Assembly: GCA_964411505.1 (NCBI GenBank) | Contig: CAYPLH010000005.1 | Span: 62,001 to 126,000, forward strand | Direction: 5' to 3' | Length of the DNA stretch: 64,000 nucleotides | From: CAYPLH01 sp964411505 | GTDB taxonomy: Bacteria > Bacillota > Clostridia > CAYPLH01 > DUMO01 | In this document: positions 1-9,689 of the stretch, in pieces | Numbering within the stretch: the first letter of the stretch is position 1 | How the letters are laid out: each line of letters starts with the position of its first letter | Notes under the pieces: generated by a model | The model's input: the letters and a program-made list of their open reading frames with translations, nothing else | Database searches by the model: none | Told to the model about the DNA's origin: nothing | Program-made: the position numbers and the translations under genes

Positions 1-998
1 TGGCTGATCCTGATAAGGATGATACCGATTTTAAAAGAATATTAGAAGTATTTAAAAAGTATAACATCAGGTACTTCTTTTATAATGGCGGAAACGACTC
101 TATGGACACCTGCAATAAGATAAGTAAATTTATGCAAAAGTCGGGATATGAATGTAGAGTTATGGGTGTACCAAAAACAATTGATAATGACCTTTTTGGC
201 ACTGATCATTGTCCTGGATACGGAAGTGCTGCCAAATATATTGCAACTTCCACAATGGAAATTTACCATGACGCTGTTGTATATGACAAAGGTCAAATTA
301 CCATTTTAGAGGTTATGGGAAGAAATGCAGGTTGGCTTACTGCAGCAACCGCTCTTGCCACTTATGGCGGCTTTGGCCCTGATTTAATTTATCTTCCTGA
401 ACTTCCATTTTGTCTTGATAAGTTCTTTTCAGATGTTGAAAGAGTTTATAAACAAAACGGTAAAGTAATCGTAGCTGTTTCAGAAGGCATAAAGGATAGT
501 GCTGGAAAATACATTTCAGAATATGGCTCTAACCTTGCTGATTCAAAAGATTCTTTTGGTCATTCACAGCTTGGTGGTCTGGCATATACACTGGCAGATC
601 TTGTTAAACAAAAAATGAGTGGCGTTAAGGTGCGTGGTATTGAATTTAGCCTTCTCCAAAGGTGTGCAGCCCATCTAGCTTCAAAAACCGATGTAGAAGA
701 AGCATTTATGGCCGGACAGGCTGCCGTTATAAACGCAGTAAATGGAATTACCGACAAAATGGTCGCATTTGAAAGAGCTGAAGGTGCTGAATATAAATGC
801 AATATCAAGCTGATTGACTTAACTGATGTTGCAAATACTGAAAAGAGAGTACCAAAAGAATGGATCAACGATGAAGGAAACGGATTGAATGAACAATTTA
901 TTAAGTATGCTCTTCCCCTTATCCAAGGCGAATCCTGTCCTCCTATTGTGAATGGACTTCCAAGATTCGCTAACTTAAAAAAGGTTAGAGCACAGTAG
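1..998 (+). CDS. PPi-dependent 6-phosphofructokinase, 5' end cut off
   Basis: Phosphorylates fructose 6-phosphate to the 1,6-bisphosphate in glycolysis, probably with pyrophosphate as donor. The frame is open from the window edge; 331 residues are visible and the N terminus, with the nucleotide-binding glycine loop, is missing. Motifs seen: GGNDSMDT (about residues 30-37 of the visible part), PKTIDND just after it (substrate/catalytic loop) and MGRNAGWL further on. GGNDS with Asn, where ATP enzymes have GGDGS, fits the PPi-dependent group. This is an inference from family knowledge, not tested here. Clostridium thermocellum relatives use PPi-PFK as their main glycolytic enzyme. A hairpin terminator follows 48 bases after the stop. 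Confidence 0.9.
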   Translation, partial: ADPDKDDTDFKRILEVFKKYNIRYFFYNGGNDSMDTCNKISKFMQKSGYECRVMGVPKTIDNDLFGTDHCPGYGSAAKYIATSTMEIYHDAVVYDKGQITILEVMGRNAGWLTAATALATYGGFGPDLIYLPELPFCLDKFFSDVERVYKQNGKVIVAVSEGIKDSAGKYISEYGSNLADSKDSFGHSQLGGLAYTLADLVKQKMSGVKVRGIEFSLLQRCAAHLASKTDVEEAFMAGQAAVINAVNGITDKMVAFERAEGAEYKCNIKLIDLTDVANTEKRVPKEWINDEGNGLNEQFIKYALPLIQGESCPPIVNGLPRFANLKKVRAQ

Positions 999-1045
999 AA
1001 GCTGAATCAACGTTTTCTATAGAAAAAAGAAAAAGGTATAATTTA

Positions 1046-1081
1046 AAAGGAGACATTATCACCTAAGACAATGTCTCCTTT
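1046..1081. terminator. Rho-independent terminator, probably bidirectional
   Basis: A 12-bp perfect stem (1046-1057 with 1070-1081, core GGAGACATT/AATGTCTCC) is followed on the + strand by a T-rich tract. It lies between the convergent phosphofructokinase and symporter genes, so it can end both. Confidence 0.85.
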
Positions 1082-1102
1082 ATTGCTTTTTTTATTTAAT
1101 AC

Positions 1103-2665
1103 CTATACACTTTGCAATGCTTTTACCGTTTCAAATTCCTCCTGTATTTCCCTGGAAGGTTCTTTAGACAGAAGTGATACTACATAAATCACAGCAGCCG
1201 ATATCACAAACGCAGGAAGTAATTCATAAATACCAAATATACCACCTAAAGGCTTTATAAGTAACTTCCAGATAAACACCATCCCGCCACCTGCTATCAT
1301 ACCAGCAATCGCACCGCTTCTAGTAGTTCTCTTCCAAAACAGGGAAAAGAGCATTATAGGTCCGAATGTAGCTCCAAAACCAGCCCACGCAAAGGAAACT
1401 ACCGTAAATATAACACTGTTCTCATCTATCGCAATAATCATAGCGATAATTGCTATAACTATCAAGGTAACTCTTGATGCAACCAAAACCTGCCTATCCG
1501 TTGCTTCTTTTTTCATGATACCTTGGTAGATGTTTTTCGAAAAAGCTGATGCAGCAATAAGAAGATATGAATCAGAAGAGCTTATAGTTGCGGCCAATAT
1601 ACCTGCCATAACAATTCCTGCAATAAACGGCAAGAAGAAGTTAGTAGACATTAGAATAAATATGCTTTCAGAATCGCTCTGTGTAAGCAATGCATTAGGA
1701 TAAAGCACTCTTCCTATCATACCTATTGCAACTGCTGCTGTAAGTGAAATAACAACCCATATTACCGCAATTCTCCTTGACAACTTAATGTTTTCTAATT
1801 TATTTATTGCCATGAATTTTAACAAAACATGAGGCATACCAAAATACCCCAGTCCCCATGATAATGTTGATATAATAGTTAAAAGCCCATATGCTCCTGC
1901 TTCACCAAATAAAGGACTACCATTTGCTCCAATTTGCTGAACTCCATCTTTAACCACTGGCTGGGCTATACCAAAGAAGTCAAAAAAGCCTGGTATTGCT
2001 CTGGCATTTTCAACTACTGCCACAATGCCTCCTGCATTAGATATTCCAACCACAAAAACAACGGTCAGTGCAAAAACCATTACAATCCCTTGCATAAAGT
2101 CCGATGCACTTTCTGCAAGAAAGCCCCCAATAAAAGTATAAAGTACGACAAACAGAGCACCGGCAATCATCATGTATAAATATTTAATCCCAAAAAGAGT
2201 ACTAAATAACTTTCCTACTGTAACAAAGCAGCTTGCAGCATAAACACTGAAAAAAACCAATATAAATAGTGCAGCTATTGTCAATATAATCTTTTTATCT
2301 TCTCTAAACCTGTTACTAAAAAAATCAGGAATTGTTATTGCATCTCCAGCAGTATAAGAGTATGCGCGCAGCCTTTTTGCAACAAAAAGCCAGTTTAAAT
2401 ATGTACCAATTCCCAGACCGATTGCTGTCCATGCCGCATCACTAAATCCAAACCAATAAGCAACGCCTGGAAGACCCATAAGTAGCCACCCACTCATGTC
2501 TGAAGCCTCTGCTCCCATGGCTGTCACCCAAGGACCTAACGACCGTCCCCCTATAAGAAAGTTGTCGCTGCTTTCATTGGCGCGTTTTGCATAATATACA
2601 CCAATTCCAATAACTACTGCGATATATAAAAGCATCGCAATAAAAATCTGCACACTTCCATCCAT
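1103..2665 (-). CDS. putP: Sodium/proline symporter (SSS family)
   Basis: Takes up proline with Na+ across the cytoplasmic membrane. The 520 residues are the usual PutP length, with about 12-13 hydrophobic segments. The N-terminal region carries the family signatures GGRSLGPWVTAMGAEASDMS and GLPG, where Na+ and proline binding residues sit in TM2. The start is set by a GGGGG Shine-Dalgarno run 8 bases upstream of the ATG. It stands alone, convergent with the phosphofructokinase gene. Another SSS solute is possible, but the SDMSGWLLMG-type TM2 favours proline. Confidence 0.9.
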   Translation of the reverse strand: MDGSVQIFIAMLLYIAVVIGIGVYYAKRANESSDNFLIGGRSLGPWVTAMGAEASDMSGWLLMGLPGVAYWFGFSDAAWTAIGLGIGTYLNWLFVAKRLRAYSYTAGDAITIPDFFSNRFREDKKIILTIAALFILVFFSVYAASCFVTVGKLFSTLFGIKYLYMMIAGALFVVLYTFIGGFLAESASDFMQGIVMVFALTVVFVVGISNAGGIVAVVENARAIPGFFDFFGIAQPVVKDGVQQIGANGSPLFGEAGAYGLLTIISTLSWGLGYFGMPHVLLKFMAINKLENIKLSRRIAVIWVVISLTAAVAIGMIGRVLYPNALLTQSDSESIFILMSTNFFLPFIAGIVMAGILAATISSSDSYLLIAASAFSKNIYQGIMKKEATDRQVLVASRVTLIVIAIIAMIIAIDENSVIFTVVSFAWAGFGATFGPIMLFSLFWKRTTRSGAIAGMIAGGGMVFIWKLLIKPLGGIFGIYELLPAFVISAAVIYVVSLLSKEPSREIQEEFETVKALQSV

Positions 2666-3010
2666 TTTTTTTACCCCCTTAAAAGAATATGAAATTTAAT
2701 TATCACTACAGCGAAACAAGCATTAAATTATCGGCATTTATGCGCCTTTTTAAAATATTACGAATTCTTCAACGTGCTATTTAAAAAAGGATAAAATGAA
2801 TGTTTCACTGTCGTATTTATACAGAACATATTATTGTGCTATACACCATGATTTTTTTAAACTCACTTAAAGAGTTGTGCCTTAAAGTCATAGTGCAATA
2901 ATTTTCAATGTCCCATATAGCCTATGAATAAGCCTATTGAATGTTTTAATGTATTATCATGCAAAAGTACAGAACTAGTTTAACTCTTTATCACTTTTGT
3001 GCAACAAAAT
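2666..3010. other. Intergenic region with a copy of a dispersed repeat
   Basis: No convincing gene. The stretch 2708-2782 resembles 63488-63561: both start with ACAGCG, then share GCATTTATG and end with TTCAACGTGCTATT. The rest is AT-rich promoter-type sequence upstream of the symporter gene. Confidence 0.5.
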
Positions 3011-3051
3011 AAACTCCTACTTTTCGTGTTAACGCACAAAAGTAGGAGTTT
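3011..3051 (-). terminator. Terminator of the GntR-kinase-amidohydrolase unit
   Basis: A perfect 14-bp stem (3011-3024 with 3038-3051) around a 13-base loop is followed by a T-rich tract when read on the minus strand. It lies 62 bases downstream of the amidohydrolase stop. Confidence 0.8.
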
Positions 3052-3112
3052 TGCTAATATTAAATAATCCTTGTCTTAGTAATTGCTGATAAAATTAGTG
3101 CTTAGAATATCT

Positions 3113-3976
3113 CTATTCTCCAGACTTCAATGATTTATGTTCAACTTTTTTATCAATCACACCTACAAACCGTAAGAGATTTTCAGAATATATCTTCTTT
3201 CTAGTTTCGCAGCTTATTTCCAATTTGTCATAAATACTGTTGTCTCGCAAAATCCAGTCTTTTGCCCAATTAACATTATATTCATTGGTATTACAGTCAG
3301 TCCCAAATATTATATTATCGTCGATGTCATATCCTATAGTGAAAAGTTTGGTTAGCACCTCTTCTCTGTAAATTTGAGGTGTTCCTGGTGTAACATCAAT
3401 AAACATCTCAACAGACAAATCCGGTCTTTTGGAATATGCGTTTAAAAATTTTCCATATACTGCAATATTTTCATCATACCATGGCCACGACACATGAGCA
3501 AGTGTAAATTTAAGTCCGTCTATCATAAGAAGTGTTTCAAAGTTAGATGGTCTGTTATATATCCCTGATGGCATGCCATCCCATAAGATTCCCGAATGAA
3601 ATAAAATAGGTTTTCCTACATCAGCAATTCTCTTAAAAACTTTCATAGCGATAGGATCGTAAGGATAAAAATTATTGCAAATAACCTTAAATCCCATTAC
3701 GCCCCTTTCAACTGCCATGTCAACCTGTGAAAGTGCATCATCTTCAAGTGGGTCAATCCAAAAAAACGGAAATAAATTTTCATTGCCATAAGTCCACTGG
3801 ATCAGATTATCAAGGCGTTCAATTGTATTTGGATATGATCTGGCTTGTTGGGTAAACGATTGTGGTCTTAATGATATGAGCAACCCACCGTCAATTCCAG
3901 CTTTAGATAACCTCTTGTTTAATTCTTCTGTGTCTACATCTTGTCTATTAACATGTATATGTCCGTCGAGAATCAT
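3113..3976 (-). CDS. Amidohydrolase-family TIM-barrel protein
   Basis: Metal-dependent hydrolase or decarboxylase of the amidohydrolase_2 type; the substrate is not known. The 287 residues start with the metal-binding pair DGHIHVN (HxH), have a later AHVSWPW histidine and a C-terminal FGTDCN aspartate, the usual barrel-end metal ligand. No signal peptide is seen, so it is cytoplasmic. It is the last gene of a unit with a PfkB kinase and a GntR regulator on the same strand, which suggests breakdown of a small organic or sugar-derived compound. The spacing of 175 bases to the kinase leaves room for a separate promoter. Confidence 0.75.
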   Translation of the reverse strand: MILDGHIHVNRQDVDTEELNKRLSKAGIDGGLLISLRPQSFTQQARSYPNTIERLDNLIQWTYGNENLFPFFWIDPLEDDALSQVDMAVERGVMGFKVICNNFYPYDPIAMKVFKRIADVGKPILFHSGILWDGMPSGIYNRPSNFETLLMIDGLKFTLAHVSWPWYDENIAVYGKFLNAYSKRPDLSVEMFIDVTPGTPQIYREEVLTKLFTIGYDIDDNIIFGTDCNTNEYNVNWAKDWILRDNSIYDKLEISCETRKKIYSENLLRFVGVIDKKVEHKSLKSGE

Positions 3977-4151
3977 AACTATCTCCTCCTTAAATTGTTC
4001 AGATATAATAAATTCTTCACCTTAAGTATTCGATACCAACTCATCTTTCATCTTATAGTCTTAGAAGGCATCTTAATAGCTAAGTTGAAAATAAAACTAT
4101 ACGTATTATTAAGTATTTTTCCATTCCTAAAGTTAAAGAGCAAAATTTTAT

Positions 4152-5087
4152 CTAAACTATAAATTTGCCTGATTTAATGAGTTGTTCCACCTCATCAATA
4201 CTTGGGCATGAAGAAGCTCCACCAAGTTTTGTAATACTGATAGATCCGCATGCGTTTCCATAGGTCATGCAATCTTTAATGTCAAGCTCCTTTAAAAAAG
4301 CATATATAAAACCTGCATTAAAGGAGTCACCTGCTCCCGTTTTGTCAACTGCCTTTAAATCAAAGGGTTTTTGTTTGTAAACCTTATCTCCCCATTTAGC
4401 TATTGCACCGTCAGGTCCACACTTTATCACGCTTATTCTACAAAATTGAGATAGATGGTCAAGGGCTTCATCAAGATCATCTTTTTTTGTAATACGTGGT
4501 GCTTCTTCCTCATTTGGAAAGAAAATATCAGTATACTTAAGTACATCATAAATACCATAGTCCCAATTACCTGTGTCGTCCCAGCCCGAATCAAGAGAAG
4601 TGGTGACACCCAGTTCTCTTGCAGATTTAAACAGCTTTGAAAGCCCAGGTCGTAGATTATTCTGAAGAAAGAACGAGCCTACATGAATATGCCTTGTGCT
4701 TTTTAGTAAATCCATATTAATATCTTGCAGCTTAAGACTCTCAATTGAACCCAAATAGGTAACCAGTGCTCTGTCTGATGCGGAGCTTAATGATACAGTA
4801 ATTCCAGTATTAATATTTTCGTCAACTATGATATTGTCAACAAAAATACCATTCTTTTTTAGGTTTTCTAAAACTACATCACCGAACTTATCTCTGCCTA
4901 TTTTACCAACAAAACCTGTCTTAAGACCCAACCTTGAAATTCCACTTGCACAAATAGCTGTTGAACTACCCAACGTCAAAGAGCAGCCTTTTGCAAGGAT
5001 CTCCTGACCGGGAACAGGCATCCGTGTCATCCCGGACAATATCAGATCCACATTTAATTCTCCAATCGCTAATGCATCATATTTCAT
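4152..5087 (-). CDS. PfkB-family carbohydrate kinase
   Basis: ATP-dependent sugar or nucleoside kinase of the ribokinase/PfkB fold. The 311 residues contain the N-terminal GELNVDLIL strand, a Gly-rich LTLGSSTAICASGISRLG segment and the C-terminal signature KTGAGDSFNAGFIYAFL with the catalytic Asp of GAGD. The acceptor sugar cannot be read from sequence. It is flanked by a GntR regulator upstream and an amidohydrolase downstream, all on one strand, so it probably belongs to an inducible catabolic operon. Confidence 0.85.
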   Translation of the reverse strand: MKYDALAIGELNVDLILSGMTRMPVPGQEILAKGCSLTLGSSTAICASGISRLGLKTGFVGKIGRDKFGDVVLENLKKNGIFVDNIIVDENINTGITVSLSSASDRALVTYLGSIESLKLQDINMDLLKSTRHIHVGSFFLQNNLRPGLSKLFKSARELGVTTSLDSGWDDTGNWDYGIYDVLKYTDIFFPNEEEAPRITKKDDLDEALDHLSQFCRISVIKCGPDGAIAKWGDKVYKQKPFDLKAVDKTGAGDSFNAGFIYAFLKELDIKDCMTYGNACGSISITKLGGASSCPSIDEVEQLIKSGKFIV

Positions 5088-5158
5088 TGTAAAGCTCCAC
5101 CTTTGATTGTTATGTTGTTATATCCATTATATACATAAAACAATCCTATTTCAATACC

Positions 5159-5182
5159 ATATAGAACACACAAATTCTATAT
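5159..5182. promoter_or_regulatory. Inverted repeat in front of the PfkB kinase gene
   Basis: The arms ATATAGAA (5159-5166) and TTCTATAT (5175-5182) flank an 8-base spacer between the GntR gene and the kinase gene. It could be an operator for the neighbouring GntR protein, but it does not match the classic HutC-type core. Confidence 0.35.
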
Positions 5183-5201
5183 AATGTGACTTTGTTACTT
5201 T

Positions 5202-5948
5202 TCATTTTAGAAATGCTTTGTATTTGAATCTGTCTCCTCGGATGATGCTTTTACAGTATTCAACAACCTTCCCCTTTGAGTAAGCTAACCTTTCTATGGA
5301 TAGAGCTGCAGAACCTTTATTTGTCTTTAATATTTCAGCATCCTTCTTGTTAATCAGAACTGCTTCAAAGGTCTCTTCAGCTTCATCCGGTCGCAAGTTG
5401 TATTTGTTGTCTATCGTGTTGTAAAGCCCATGATTTGATATTTCCTCCTCTTTAATATCCGGACAAAGGTCATAAGGAATATAAGATACCTCTAGTGCAA
5501 ATGGTTCACTATCAGCTATTCGAAGTCTTTTTATACTATAAACTTTATCACCCTTTTTTATATTAAGTTGAGAAGATATACTTTCATTACTATCCGTTAA
5601 TTTAAACTCAAGTATGCTGGTGGCAGGTGTATAGCCCATTTTTCGTATTTCTTCACTAAAACTATAAAAATTTGCAAGTCTCTGTTCTATTTTAGAAGAT
5701 GTAACGAAAGTACCCTTGCCTTGTTTTCTATATAGATATCCTTCTTTTTCAAGATCATTAAGTGCTTGGCGTACTGTAATCCTACTTACACCATATATCT
5801 CACACAATTCCCTCTCAGAAGGTATTTTAGTATTAACCGGCCATTCATTGTTTTTTATTTTATCCAAAAGCAGCTCTTTAACTTGGTGATAAAGAGCCAC
5901 TGGAGATTTTTCATCCAGCAAGCAAAAACACCACTTTCTATATTTCAT
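5202..5948 (-). CDS. GntR-family transcriptional regulator (HutC/UTRA type)
   Basis: DNA-binding repressor or activator that probably responds to the substrate of the downstream kinase and amidohydrolase. Of 248 residues, about 15-85 form the winged helix, with the family signature KIPSERELCEIYGVSRITVR. About 95-245 form the UTRA effector-binding domain, with the end pattern VVEYCKSIIRGDRFKYKAF. The ATG at 5948 has no clear Shine-Dalgarno; a TTG nine codons later, preceded by AAAGTGG, is an alternative start that fits family alignments better. It heads the unit. Confidence 0.85.
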   Translation of the reverse strand: MKYRKWCFCLLDEKSPVALYHQVKELLLDKIKNNEWPVNTKIPSERELCEIYGVSRITVRQALNDLEKEGYLYRKQGKGTFVTSSKIEQRLANFYSFSEEIRKMGYTPATSILEFKLTDSNESISSQLNIKKGDKVYSIKRLRIADSEPFALEVSYIPYDLCPDIKEEEISNHGLYNTIDNKYNLRPDEAEETFEAVLINKKDAEILKTNKGSAALSIERLAYSKGKVVEYCKSIIRGDRFKYKAFLK

Positions 5949-6013
5949 AAAGATATACTATATCAAATACGGTAAATTATCAAGGTAAGTGAATGGATAC
6001 TCAATTCACTTTT

Positions 6014-6056
6014 CAAAAAAAACAAGACCGACTCTACAGAATGTAGAATCGGTCCT
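6014..6056 (-). terminator. Terminator of the hydrogenase operon
   Basis: A 15-bp stem (6024-6038 with 6042-6056, two mismatches) has a 3-base loop. On the minus strand it is followed by a run of eight or more T. It lies 40 bases after the hydA stop. Confidence 0.85.
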
Positions 6057-6096
6057 GGGGTGTCTGACGCTCCTATTTTAAAAATGGAGCAAGATT

Positions 6097-7863
6097 TTAA
6101 CAACAATCATCACCGGGGTAATTAGGTCTTGCTTTATAATGAGTGTGTAAAAGCTCATGTGCTTTTTTACTTCCCGGTTTTTCAAAGTACTCTTCATACA
6201 TCTTTTTCACAGCAATATTTTCATGGGACTTTCTTACATGCATACTTCTGTCCTCTTCATAAATTGCTCTGGCTCGTTCACTTCTAAGGTCAATCCAGCT
6301 TCTTACCTCGGACGGCTGAATAGGCTGTCCGCCGCCGTTTACACAGCCACCAGGGCATGCCATAATTTCAACAAAATGGTACTCTGCTTCGCCTGCCTTA
6401 ATTCTTTCAAGAAGCTTACGTGCATTTCCAAGACCATGAGCTACAGCTGCTTTTAAGGTCAGTCCTCCTAATTCTATTGTTGCTTCCTTTATACCTTTTA
6501 AGCCTCTGACTTCATTGTATTCAATGCAATCGCCACTGCCTATACTTTTGCCAGTTAATAACTCAGCAGCAGTTCTAAGTGCGGCTTCCATAACTCCTCC
6601 AGTAGCTCCGAATATAACACCTGCTCCTGTGGCTTCGCCCATTGGATCATCAAAATTTCTCTCAGGAAGATTCTTAAAGTCTATCGCTGCTTCACGAATC
6701 ATTCTTGCCAACTCTCTGGTAGTCAGAACAACATCTACATCAGGATATCCGGTTCCAGACAATTCCGGTCTTTGTGCTTCAAATTTCTTTGCAGTACATG
6801 GCATTATGGATACTACAAATATCTTTGCAGGATCAACTCCCATCTTTTCTGCATAGTAGGATTTCAAAAGAGCACCAAACATTTGATGTGGTGACTTGCA
6901 TGTTGACAGATTATCCAAAAACTCCGGATAATAATGCTCGCAAAACTTTATCCAACCAGGACTGCATGATGTGATCAAAGGAAGCTTTCCTCCGGTCTGT
7001 ATTCTTTCAATAAGCTCATTAACCTCTTCCATAATAGTAAGATCGGCTGCAGTATCAGTATCAAAAACTTTTTCAAACCCAAGACGGCGCAAAGATGCAA
7101 CCATATTGCTGGTAACTCTAGTGCCTATAGGTAATCCAAATTCTTCGCCCAAAGCTACCCTTACAGCGGGAGCTGTCTGTACTATTACATGCAGATCTTT
7201 ATTAGCAAGTGCTTGCCATACTTTGTCTGTATCATCCTTTTCCCTCAATGCACCTACGGGACATACTGCAATACATTGTCCGCACATTGTACAAGGCACT
7301 TCATTGAGAGTCTTATGAAAGGCTGATGAAACAATTGTATTAAAACCTCTTTCTGTAGTATCAATTACGCTAACCCCTTGAACATCCTTACACATACTTA
7401 CACAGCGCCTGCAAAGTACACACTTGTTAGGATCTCTTACAATTGAAGGGGAAAAGTTGTCCACCGGCAGTTCATAAGTCTCACCTTCAAAACGAATATC
7501 ACTTATGTGAAGCTCTTCAGCTAGTTTTTGCAATTCACAGCTTCTGCTTCTGACACAAGTCAGGCATTTCTTTTCATGGTTTGACAGTATAAGTTCTAAT
7601 GTAACTCTACGAGATTCTCTTACTGCTGGTGTCTGCGTATAAATCTCAAGACCTTCAGATACCGGGTATACACATGCTGCCTGAAGACTTCTTGCACCTT
7701 TGATTTCAACAACGCACATCCTACATGCTCCGATTTCATTTATACCCTTCAAATAGCAAAGTGTAGGAATCTTTATATTCGCATATTTTGCAGCCTCAAG
7801 GACGGTATAATTGTCTGGAACCTTAATTTTTCTATCATCTATAGTAATATTAACCATTTCCAT
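6097..7863 (-). CDS. hydA: NADH-linked [FeFe]-hydrogenase catalytic subunit HydA
   Basis: Makes or oxidises H2 at the H-cluster in the cytoplasmic Hyd complex; in related trimers it couples ferredoxin and NADH oxidation. The 588 residues run: [2Fe-2S] domain (CxxxxGxCRMC), NuoG-like H-x3-C-x2-C-x5-C cluster (HEKKCLTCVRSRSC), two [4Fe-4S] motifs (CVLCRRCVSMC, CTMCGQCIAVC), H-domain and small-subunit tail. H-cluster motifs are TSCSPGW, MPCTAKKFE and ACPGGCVNGGG. The TSCSPGW motif has Ser just before Pro, where the clostridial monomer has a second Cys. The ATG at 7863 is chosen for its GGGGAG site 8 bases upstream. It is last in the operon after hydB. Confidence 0.93.
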   Translation of the reverse strand: MEMVNITIDDRKIKVPDNYTVLEAAKYANIKIPTLCYLKGINEIGACRMCVVEIKGARSLQAACVYPVSEGLEIYTQTPAVRESRRVTLELILSNHEKKCLTCVRSRSCELQKLAEELHISDIRFEGETYELPVDNFSPSIVRDPNKCVLCRRCVSMCKDVQGVSVIDTTERGFNTIVSSAFHKTLNEVPCTMCGQCIAVCPVGALREKDDTDKVWQALANKDLHVIVQTAPAVRVALGEEFGLPIGTRVTSNMVASLRRLGFEKVFDTDTAADLTIMEEVNELIERIQTGGKLPLITSCSPGWIKFCEHYYPEFLDNLSTCKSPHQMFGALLKSYYAEKMGVDPAKIFVVSIMPCTAKKFEAQRPELSGTGYPDVDVVLTTRELARMIREAAIDFKNLPERNFDDPMGEATGAGVIFGATGGVMEAALRTAAELLTGKSIGSGDCIEYNEVRGLKGIKEATIELGGLTLKAAVAHGLGNARKLLERIKAGEAEYHFVEIMACPGGCVNGGGQPIQPSEVRSWIDLRSERARAIYEEDRSMHVRKSHENIAVKKMYEEYFEKPGSKKAHELLHTHYKARPNYPGDDCC

Positions 7864-7881
7864 CAACTCCACTCCCCTTTC

Positions 7882-9678
7882 TTAAGCATTTTTAAATATG
7901 GCCTTGAATGGACATTTTTCCATGCATACGCCACATTTTATACATTTATCTTGATCAATCTTATAAGGCTTCTTCTTTTCTCCCGAAATACATCCGACGG
8001 GGCAGTTCCTAGCACAAATTCCGCAGCTCTTACATGCATCCTCATGGATAACATACCTTGTAATTGATTTACATACTCCGGCAGGACAGGTCTTTTCATT
8101 AACATGCGCAAGGTATTCATCTTTAAAATATCTGAGTGTGCTAAGCACCGGGTTTGGTGCTGTCTGACCTAGTCCACAAAGAGCTGATGCCTTTATATTC
8201 TTTGCAAGAATCTCAAGCTTATCAATATCCTCAAGAGTACCTTCACCATCTGTTATCCTGTTCAAAATTTCAAGCATCCTCTTAGTACCAATACGGCATG
8301 GCGGACATTTTCCACACGATTCATCTACAGTAAATTCCAGGAAAAACTTGGCTATATCAACCATACAGGTTTCTTCATCCATTATTATCATTCCACCGGA
8401 GCCCATCATCGCTCCAAGCTGTATAAGGGAATCGTAATCAATCTTTACATCAATATGCTCGGCTGGAATACAGCCGCCAGAAGGTCCACCCATCTGTGCA
8501 GCTTTAAATTTCTTTCCATCGGGAATTCCTCCACCGATCTCGTATACAACCTCTTTTAAGGTTGTGCCCATAGGGATTTCAACAAGACCTGTATTATTGA
8601 TTTTTCCGCCAAGTGCGAAAACCTTGGTACCCTTACTTTTTTCAGTTCCGACTGAGGAAAACCATTCGGGACCATTTAAAATAATTTGCGGTATGTTAGC
8701 ATATGTTTCAACATTATTAAGCAATGTAGGTTTTTGCCATAATCCTTTGTTTGCTGGGAATGGAGGTCTAGGTCTAGGTTCCCCTCTTTTCCCTTCAATT
8801 GATGTCATTAGCGCTGTTTCTTCACCACAAACAAAGGCACCCGCTCCAAGCCTTATTTCAAGGTCAAAATCAAACCCTGACCCAAAAATATCTTTACCAA
8901 GAAGACCAAGCCTCTTAGCTTCATCAATTGCCATATTCAGCCTTTTAACTGCTATGGGGTACTCAGCTCTAACATAAATAAAGCCTTGGCTTGCGCCAAC
9001 TGCATAACCTGCAATAGTCATAGCTTCAATAACAGAATGGGGATCTCCCTCTAGAATACTTCTATCCATAAAAGCACCGGGGTCACCTTCGTCAGCATTA
9101 CAACAAACATATTTTTGATCATCCTGTGCACGAGCAGTAAATTCCCATTTCAACCCAGTCGGAAACCCTCCGCCACCTCTTCCCCTCAAACCTGAACGTT
9201 TGATTAGGTCTATGACTGCTTGAGGCTTCATTTCAGTTAGCACCTTACCAAGCGCTTTATATCCATCATAAGCAATATATTCATTAATCTCTTCAGGATT
9301 TATTACACCACAGTTTCCTAACACAACTCTTTTTTGTTTTTTAAAAAATTCTAAATTTGTTATATCTGCTTTGGACTCTTCCTCTGCATGCCCCGAAACT
9401 AGCAGCCTCTGGACTATTCTTCCTTTTACAAGGTGCTCTTCTACTATTTCCTTTATATCCTCGGACTTAACCATGGTGTACATACAGCCTTCAGGGTAGA
9501 CCACTACGATCGGACCTTTTTCGCAAAATCCAAAACAACCTGTTAAAACTATTTTTACTTCATTCTCAAGGTTGTTCTTTGTTAGCTGTTTTTCAAATTC
9601 TTCATGCAAAACTACAGAGCCGGATGCTGTACAACCTGTACCTCCACATATGAGAACATGAGATCTAAAAACTTGCAT
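7882..9678 (-). CDS. hydB: NADH-binding hydrogenase subunit HydB (NuoF-like)
   Basis: Flavoprotein that exchanges electrons with NAD(H) for the Hyd complex. The 598 residues run: thioredoxin-like [2Fe-2S] domain (CGGTGC ... GCFGFC), NuoF core with the FMN/NADH loop GLRGRGGGGFPTGLKW and the ADEGDPGAFMDRS segment, [4Fe-4S] ligands ESCGKCPPCRIGTKR, and a C-terminal two-cluster ferredoxin domain (CKSCGICARNC, CIKCGVCMEKC). The ATG at 9678 is preferred over an earlier in-frame ATG because it has an AGGGGGG site just upstream. It is followed by hydA after about 18 bases, so the two are co-translated. Confidence 0.93.
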   Translation of the reverse strand: MQVFRSHVLICGGTGCTASGSVVLHEEFEKQLTKNNLENEVKIVLTGCFGFCEKGPIVVVYPEGCMYTMVKSEDIKEIVEEHLVKGRIVQRLLVSGHAEEESKADITNLEFFKKQKRVVLGNCGVINPEEINEYIAYDGYKALGKVLTEMKPQAVIDLIKRSGLRGRGGGGFPTGLKWEFTARAQDDQKYVCCNADEGDPGAFMDRSILEGDPHSVIEAMTIAGYAVGASQGFIYVRAEYPIAVKRLNMAIDEAKRLGLLGKDIFGSGFDFDLEIRLGAGAFVCGEETALMTSIEGKRGEPRPRPPFPANKGLWQKPTLLNNVETYANIPQIILNGPEWFSSVGTEKSKGTKVFALGGKINNTGLVEIPMGTTLKEVVYEIGGGIPDGKKFKAAQMGGPSGGCIPAEHIDVKIDYDSLIQLGAMMGSGGMIIMDEETCMVDIAKFFLEFTVDESCGKCPPCRIGTKRMLEILNRITDGEGTLEDIDKLEILAKNIKASALCGLGQTAPNPVLSTLRYFKDEYLAHVNEKTCPAGVCKSITRYVIHEDACKSCGICARNCPVGCISGEKKKPYKIDQDKCIKCGVCMEKCPFKAIFKNA

Positions 9679-9689
9679 TGATATCCCCC

